From positions 1 to 33,563 of IMG/VR virus record IMGVR_UViG_3300034024_000093: a stretch of DNA of 33,563 nucleotides; one strand, given 5' to 3'. The position numbers were made by a program, and so were the translations under genes. Below are positions 28,970 through 33,563 of the stretch, in pieces. The DNA is from a virus. The notes beneath the pieces were generated by a model. It did not search any database. It was not told where the DNA came from and was given only the letters and a program-made list of their open reading frames with translations. The first letter of the stretch is position 1, and the number at the start of each line of letters is the position of its first letter.

Positions 28970-29596
28970 TTATTTAATATCTATCCAGTATTTTGCAGCC
29001 GCTTCCGGCCATATTACATAAGGTTCGCCGCCGCCAAATCGGCTTATTGCAAACGCTTTAAAACCTTCAACTCGGATTTTTATATCCGCATCATATCTTA
29101 TAAATTCTGCTAGTGCGCCTTTAGGCTTTCTGCCATCAGCATGGCTTATAAATATGAATAGCACCTTTTTTTGAAATTCTTCTTTAAGTTCTTTGTATTG
29201 CTTTTTAGTCATGTCAGCATATTGCAGACTATCTATAATTACCACACTGGGAGCTTGTTTTTTACGCAGTCTTATTTTTAAATCTTCTATCGATTCCCGA
29301 TCTAGTATTATAAAATTTTTCTTTACCTCACTCATTTTATGAGTTCTTACAGCATCGACTAGTGCTTTGCTTGTACTCATTTCAAGTGAATTAAAGGCGA
29401 CCTTTTGGCGATGGGCAAGGGCTTTGGCTATTTGCATTGTTAAAGCGGTTTTTCCGTTTCCAGATTCCCCAAAAATTATCCAGACCCCCGATGCGACCGC
29501 TACACCAAAAAAAACCTCCCAAATTTTATCTAATTGTAATTCAATGAACTTTTTGCTTTCAATATTATCTACAGAGTATGCCCTGTTAATCTCCAT
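28970..29596 (-). CDS. RecA-like P-loop ATPase
   Basis: A 208-aa ATPase. Walker A GESGNGKT at residues 43-50 and Walker B VVIID at 118-122 with SLQY following, as in RecA/DnaB/RadA-like proteins; the order and spacing fit a stand-alone RecA core with no helicase N-terminus. Late residues ADIKIRVEGFKAFAISRFGG are the RadA-like end strands. It starts inside the last codons of the MuB-like gene (11-bp overlap), so it is coupled to the transposition genes. It may load or remodel the transposition complex or act in replication; the role is not established. Confidence 0.78.
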   Translation of the reverse strand: MEINRAYSVDNIESKKFIELQLDKIWEVFFGVAVASGVWIIFGESGNGKTALTMQIAKALAHRQKVAFNSLEMSTSKALVDAVRTHKMSEVKKNFIILDRESIEDLKIRLRKKQAPSVVIIDSLQYADMTKKQYKELKEEFQKKVLFIFISHADGRKPKGALAEFIRYDADIKIRVEGFKAFAISRFGGGEPYVIWPEAAAKYWIDIK

Positions 29597-30488
29597 ATTG
29601 TAATTGTTTTTTTATTGCGTGTACCTTACGTTTTACACGCCGTAAATCACCATCGCTATCTGCAAATATTTCTTGTATTGCATTTCTCTTTACTGATTTA
29701 CCATTATTATCCTGTACTGTTATTTTTATATCAACTCCAATTCCGTTCGCTACACAAACCTTTGTTACATCAGTATAGCTCACATCAGGTAGCTCAATAA
29801 AGTTTCTACCTACACGGCTATATATTTCATTGTATCCCTTTTTGTTAAGTTTAATGCCTCTTAAAATCCTTTTTCTTAAATGATCGGTTGCACATAATAC
29901 TATACCGCAATGACCTTCAAGCTCATTATAAAGAGTGATAAAGAAGTACAGAACCTGATCGCTTAATTTGTCAGCTTCGTCAAGTATTAAAATTGGTTTA
30001 TCTTTCTTTTTCAGCTGGCTAACTGTTTCCTTCATCATTTCCGCAACTGTAAGCCCTGAACTATCACGGCCCATTACAGCCAGTAGCTCTTCTAGGAAAA
30101 ATTTACGATTCCAGAATTCAGAGCATTGAAGTCGGAATGCCTCAGAGTTTTCTGAATACGCTTTCATAGCTGTTGTTTTAGTAGAACCTGCCTTACCTAT
30201 TGCAGCAAAGACATTAGAATATATTTGTGCATCTGTTAAAAGGCTGTTTAAAAGCTTAAATGCGGCAGTTTCGACTATCACCCAATGATTATCATCATTC
30301 ATTCCGATTTGAGCTGCTACATTGCGCCACATTTCGTCTTTAATAAGTTCCCATTTTTCATTTACCATTTGGCTAATAGTGGCTGCACTCACATTTTTTA
30401 GAGAGTTAGCCGCTTTATTTTGACTAGTAAATTTTGCGATGTAAACCTTAAGGTTATCAGTAATTTGTTGTTTTTCAGAATTTGTCAT
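29586..30488 (-). CDS. MuB-type transposition ATPase
   Basis: A 300-aa AAA+ protein that binds DNA and directs transposase to target sites. Residues about 21-50 form an N-terminal helix-turn-helix (SQNKAANSLKNVSAATISQM), as in Mu B; Walker A GKAGSTKTT starts at residue 98, Walker B ILILDEAD at about 166-173, then a sensor region LCATDHLRKRI and FIELPDVSYTDV. Length matches Mu B (312 aa). Upstream there is a 54-bp gap to the transposase gene without a promoter motif, so both are probably on one transcript. Confidence 0.9.
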   Translation of the reverse strand: MTNSEKQQITDNLKVYIAKFTSQNKAANSLKNVSAATISQMVNEKWELIKDEMWRNVAAQIGMNDDNHWVIVETAAFKLLNSLLTDAQIYSNVFAAIGKAGSTKTTAMKAYSENSEAFRLQCSEFWNRKFFLEELLAVMGRDSSGLTVAEMMKETVSQLKKKDKPILILDEADKLSDQVLYFFITLYNELEGHCGIVLCATDHLRKRILRGIKLNKKGYNEIYSRVGRNFIELPDVSYTDVTKVCVANGIGVDIKITVQDNNGKSVKRNAIQEIFADSDGDLRRVKRKVHAIKKQLQYGD

Positions 30489-30542
30489 AATTTTGTTGTT
30501 GTATTGATCCCGGCTAGTTTCTCAGGCCATGCCGGATTGGTT

Positions 30543-32540
30543 TTACATTATTGAATAAATATCTATTTCGGTATTGTCAGTTGGAACCGCATTGGAAACT
30601 TCTTTTTGAAAGTGACCGATGTCGGTTTTTTCAATTTTGGCTTGCTTCTTTTTGCTGCTTTCTACTCCATGAATTAGTGGGCTTCTCAATCCATAATCTT
30701 CAGCACGTCTACCATGATCTGCTAAAATGCTTTCCATTTTATCACGCTCTTGTATTCTAATGCGTTTGTTCTCTTCAGTTATATTGGTAATAAATGATGC
30801 CTCCCAATCTTGCTGTTGTTGCCTGTTTCGGTATATTTCAATTTTAGTTTCGGCAACTGCAACATGTCTTAAACCTAAAGGTGTTTGTTCATATAGGTAA
30901 ATCGTAGTCATGTCATCAGGGTCATACTTAATGATAAATTTTTTATCTATATTTTCACGAAGCCACATAACATCAACATTTCGTTTTTCATCATATACAA
31001 CATAATGGTATTCCTGTTTTTTCTCTTTGAAGCTAATACCATAAGCTGTGCATGTAACAGGTTTTTCGCGTTGTATCCAGAAAATATTAACCATATCCCA
31101 AATATTGATTTTTGATGTTTCAGGATTATGACTAGTTAAATAAGTTTCAATCCTTGACATCCCTGACTTCGGATGTAGGGCCTCATTCCATTCTTTACGT
31201 CTTTTAGCATAAATTTCTTTAACCTGGTCAAGAGATGGTATACTGCTTTTATTGCGTAAAATCATTTCCATATTAGCTTTGCTTTCGTTTCTTTTTGCAG
31301 TAATATTTTGTCCAGTAAAAAACCAATCTTGTTTTAAATATTGTTGCTGAAAACGACTAAATGCATTTTCAATAGTTTTAGATTTACCATTATATGGAGC
31401 AGTATTAGTACAAAGCCTTGAAATTTTTCCTAAAAAACTGTTAGATTCTAATTTTTTATGACCTCCTTGGTTATCAAACTTGATTTCATAAGGCTTATGT
31501 CCTGCTATTTGTAAAGCCATTTTATAAGCATGATATTGAGCTTCATAATCTTCGGTCTTACTAATATGATAACCTAGAAAAACCTCACTGTATGCATCAA
31601 AGACTTCATATACTTGGCAAGTTTCCATTTTTCCAGATGCATCCAAATAATAATAGTTAAGTTTTGTACCATCACTATACCAAAGGCTATCTCGCATTGA
31701 GGGGAGTTTTGTTGAAAACTGGAAACTATACTTTTCTTTGCTTTTGAGTTCTCCAAACCGATAGCCATACCAAAGTGGTTCGATTTTAGGGTCTTGTAAA
31801 AAATTAACTAATGTTAGTTCAGTTTTTAAAAGCTTCCAATTCTGTTTTAAAGCCTCTTCATTATATTCTCTTAATAATTGTGCGTGTGTTGCACATCTTT
31901 GAACCCTGTCACACCACCTTGCTAATACCCAAGGCTTAGCATCATCACCCAGTTTTTCAGCATTTTTGTGGCAGAAACCTTTATGAACAAGACTTTTATA
32001 ACCATCATTTTTATATGTATTCAGTTTATCTCTTAAACGACGAACAGTTGTAGGTAAAGAATGTGGATACTGGTTACGTGGTAATTCAGTAATAATTTGA
32101 ACAAGTTTATCCCATGGTTTAATCTTTGAACCCAATGCCCTACGTTTACTCATAGTAGTAGACATAATACTATCAATTGCATTAAGAACTTCTGCATTAG
32201 CAATATATTCAGCAATTTTCTTTTCAGGAAGTGAGCCACCTCCATCAAATTGATAAGCATTAAAGAATATAACCGCATTACTATCTGGTTTCAAATAATC
32301 CATAAATGCTATATAATTAGCCTTTTCAGATGGGTCTACTTCCGCAACAGCAATGATTTTTTCTTTTATATCTTTCCTAATGGTAGCAAATTCAATTAGT
32401 GCAGGACGTCCATTACCTCCTTTCTGTAACCTGGTCAAATGACCTCTACTAATAAGTGCATCGTAATTAGCTTTAGAAATAATTTCTTCTAATAGCCAAC
32501 CAGCCTGCACACACAATATATTTTGATGATATTCAAACAT
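30543..32540 (-). CDS. Mu-type DDE transposase
   Basis: A 665-aa recombinase for insertion and replicative transposition. DDE triad visible: Asp290 in WYSDGTKLNYYYLD, Asp356 in KFDNQGG and Glu391 in ENAFSRFQQQYL, with spacings of 66 and 35 residues. The N-terminus (LLEEIISKANYDALISRGHL to RPALIEFATI) is a DNA-binding domain like the Mu A-type start; the C-terminal part after about residue 470 (QEYHYVVYDEKRNV, then IIKYDPDDMTTIYLYEQTPL) is the beta-barrel domain, and it ends with a region that could contact MuB. Length equals Mu A (663 aa). It is the second early gene. Confidence 0.94.
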   Translation of the reverse strand: MFEYHQNILCVQAGWLLEEIISKANYDALISRGHLTRLQKGGNGRPALIEFATIRKDIKEKIIAVAEVDPSEKANYIAFMDYLKPDSNAVIFFNAYQFDGGGSLPEKKIAEYIANAEVLNAIDSIMSTTMSKRRALGSKIKPWDKLVQIITELPRNQYPHSLPTTVRRLRDKLNTYKNDGYKSLVHKGFCHKNAEKLGDDAKPWVLARWCDRVQRCATHAQLLREYNEEALKQNWKLLKTELTLVNFLQDPKIEPLWYGYRFGELKSKEKYSFQFSTKLPSMRDSLWYSDGTKLNYYYLDASGKMETCQVYEVFDAYSEVFLGYHISKTEDYEAQYHAYKMALQIAGHKPYEIKFDNQGGHKKLESNSFLGKISRLCTNTAPYNGKSKTIENAFSRFQQQYLKQDWFFTGQNITAKRNESKANMEMILRNKSSIPSLDQVKEIYAKRRKEWNEALHPKSGMSRIETYLTSHNPETSKINIWDMVNIFWIQREKPVTCTAYGISFKEKKQEYHYVVYDEKRNVDVMWLRENIDKKFIIKYDPDDMTTIYLYEQTPLGLRHVAVAETKIEIYRNRQQQQDWEASFITNITEENKRIRIQERDKMESILADHGRRAEDYGLRSPLIHGVESSKKKQAKIEKTDIGHFQKEVSNAVPTDNTEIDIYSIM

Positions 32541-32543
32541 GTG

Positions 32544-32759
32544 TTACTTATTTATAAAATTTTTTACTGTTTTTGTTATTATTGCATTTAGTTCATTAAC
32601 ACCTTTGTTGTAATCCTTTACTAACTGATCAGGTACAATACCGGTACTAGTGCCTTTTAAACTTTTCCTCACATAATCAAGTGACACATTGTGACGAATT
32701 GCAACAGCATTTAATATTTGGTCATTGTATTTGTTTCTTTTTTTTGTTTCTTTGCTCAT
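32544..32759 (-). CDS. Ner-like small DNA-binding protein
   Basis: A 71-aa basic protein: a basic start (MSKETKKRNKYN), a helix-turn-helix-like part ILNAVAIRHNVSLDYVRKSL and a helical end. First gene of the leftward early operon, 3 bp before the transposase gene and the place where Mu has Ner, which turns down early and repressor promoters. The HTH is seen only by pattern, so the Ner assignment is positional. Confidence 0.65.
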   Translation of the reverse strand: MSKETKKRNKYNDQILNAVAIRHNVSLDYVRKSLKGTSTGIVPDQLVKDYNKGVNELNAIITKTVKNFINK

Positions 32760-32778
32760 TGTTTAAATTGTCTTTTAT

Positions 32779-32826
32779 TATGTGAAATATGTCGTTTCGT
32801 ACAGGACAAATATAAACCACATATTC
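32779..32826. promoter_or_regulatory. early promoter and candidate repressor operators
   Basis: On the minus strand a TATATTTG box (32814-32807, TAnnTTTG) should start early transcription near 32800. A 19-bp imperfect palindrome, TGTCGTTT-N3-ACAGGACA (32790-32808, 6 of 8 paired), overlaps the start region, placed to block the promoter when repressor binds. A second pair AATATGT (32786-32792) and ACATATT (32819-32825), and ATGTG (32780-32784) with CACAT (32818-32822), flanks it symmetrically. No clear -7 box for the repressor on the plus strand was found. Confidence 0.5.
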
Positions 32827-32843
32827 CGCTTAAAAAAATTATT

Positions 32844-33563
32844 ATGCAACAAATTTCGTCTATTAAACAAAGAATATCTGAATACCTTAGTTTTAAAGGA
32901 GTTTCAGACTACGAGTTTTATAAAAATTCAGGTATTGCACGTGGTGTTTTAAAAAAAGATGGTGGTATATCTGAAGACAATATAGCGAAATTTATCGCGT
33001 ATGCGCCACAAATAAATCCTGGTTGGTTGCTTACTGGCAAAAGTCCAATGCTGTTAGAAGATTTTGATGTAAATGAACCTGATACAGTACGTGAGCCTCT
33101 AAAGAAATCATATAAAATGAAAACTGATCGAGATATAAAAGAGCAGTTAATACCATTATATAGTGTAGAGGCTACAGCTGGCATGGTAGGATTATTTAAA
33201 GATGGTCATGAAACTGAACCTATCGATCATATTAAAGTACCTAATCTTCCAAAATGTGATGGCGCAGTGTATGTAACAGGTGATAGTATGTACCCTCTTC
33301 TTAAAAGTGGAGATATAGTAATGTATAAAAACATTAAAAATATGCCGGATGGAATGTTTTTTGGTGAAATGTATCTAATATCTTTAGATGTTGACGGTGA
33401 CGTATTTATATCTGTTAAATGGTTACATAAATCAGAAATGGGAGATGAATATATAAAATTGGTTTCAGAAAACAGACATCATCCTCCAAAGGATATCCAA
33501 ATAAAGCATGTTAAATCATTAGCATTGATCAAAGGGAGTATCCGTATAAATTCAATGTATTAA
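32844..33563 (+). CDS. phage repressor, S24/LexA-like
   Basis: A 239-aa protein holding lysogeny. Start at 32844 (MQQISSIKQR) chosen because the longer frame from 32718 would add a hydrophobic, Cys-rich 42 residues across the operator region. N-terminal HTH-like part (RISEYLSFKGVSDYEFYKNS to NPGWLLTGKSP, the latter the common '.W.L.G.g.M' of CI-like repressors), then a linker, EATAGMVG (a possible Ala-Gly cleavage site), and the S24 catalytic pair: Ser in TGDSMYPLL and Lys in FISVKWL. Autocleavage under RecA stimulation is possible. Transcribed away from the early operon. It is intact and ends at the window edge. Confidence 0.92.
   Translation: MQQISSIKQRISEYLSFKGVSDYEFYKNSGIARGVLKKDGGISEDNIAKFIAYAPQINPGWLLTGKSPMLLEDFDVNEPDTVREPLKKSYKMKTDRDIKEQLIPLYSVEATAGMVGLFKDGHETEPIDHIKVPNLPKCDGAVYVTGDSMYPLLKSGDIVMYKNIKNMPDGMFFGEMYLISLDVDGDVFISVKWLHKSEMGDEYIKLVSENRHHPPKDIQIKHVKSLALIKGSIRINSMY

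Noticed and set aside
32718-32843. Upstream extension of the repressor reading frame by 42 residues
   Set aside because: It runs through the operator region and the start of the divergent Ner-like gene, and the added residues are hydrophobic and Cys-rich, unlike a repressor N-terminus.
1-33563. CRISPR array, tRNA genes, insertion sequence, reverse transcriptase or diversity-generating element, invertible fibre segment with Gin-like recombinase
   Set aside because: No spaced direct repeats, no tRNA-like cloverleaf that I could see, no transposase other than the Mu-type one, no RT motifs, and no serine recombinase; fibre genes lack visible inverted repeat borders.

Overview
The window is most of a Mu-like transposable prophage from a member of the Bacteroidota, probably Flavobacteriia. 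The host call rests on the AT-rich sequence, several TAnnTTTG(C) promoter boxes, flavobacterial-type signal peptides (N-termini such as MKKLLLITLFITSFTYAQ) and Bacteroidota-type tail proteins (DUF2586 sheath, DUF6046). The prophage ends themselves are not visible: the window starts at the stop codon of a DNA methyltransferase gene and ends at the stop codon of the repressor gene.

Reading from the control end (right) to the far end (left): an S24-type repressor (32844-33563, +) diverges across a short operator region from the early operon on the minus strand. That operon holds a Ner-like protein, the DDE transposase (MuA type), the MuB-type ATPase and a second RecA-like ATPase. Small accessory genes follow, including DUF3164, a GemA/gp16-like protein, a zinc-ribbon peptide, a replication-like protein, an ASCH-like protein and a DUF1643 protein. 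Then come unrecognised genes, one of them secreted, closed by a clear terminator at 22976-23002. A small basic HTH-like gene (22714-22947) with its own promoter sits at the early/late border, where Mu keeps its late activators.

Late genes are split into two divergent blocks around 16006-16160. The plus-strand block (16161-22717) covers packaging and head: small and large terminase, gp36-like DUF1320, DUF935 portal, MuF head protein, virion morphogenesis protein and tail terminator-like protein. The minus-strand block (16005 down to 1) covers protease/scaffold, major capsid protein, a lysis cassette, sheath, tube, tail chaperone, tape measure, baseplate, tail fibre-like proteins, a membrane protein and finally a cytosine-5 methyltransferase at the position of Mu mom. 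The divergent gap carries symmetrical repeats that could bind one activator for both blocks.

Most notable points: (1) an apparently autonomous structured small RNA at about 1210-1309, with a perfect TAnnTTTGC promoter box, a ~33-nt-per-arm stem and a U-tract; (2) a canonical -1 frameshift heptamer plus hairpin at the portal stop, which would join portal to a MuF protein that has no usable start codon upstream of its conserved core; (3) an HExxH (zincin-like) C-terminal domain on that MuF protein with a convergent, separately promoted small gene beside it, resembling a MuF polymorphic toxin/immunity arrangement; (4) two minus-strand genes with identical TAnnTTTGC-N4-ATG geometry, implying leaderless mRNAs; (5) a -1 frameshift extension of the tail assembly chaperone; (6) a single-gene spanin candidate. 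All functional statements are read from the sequence by eye; no database search was run.
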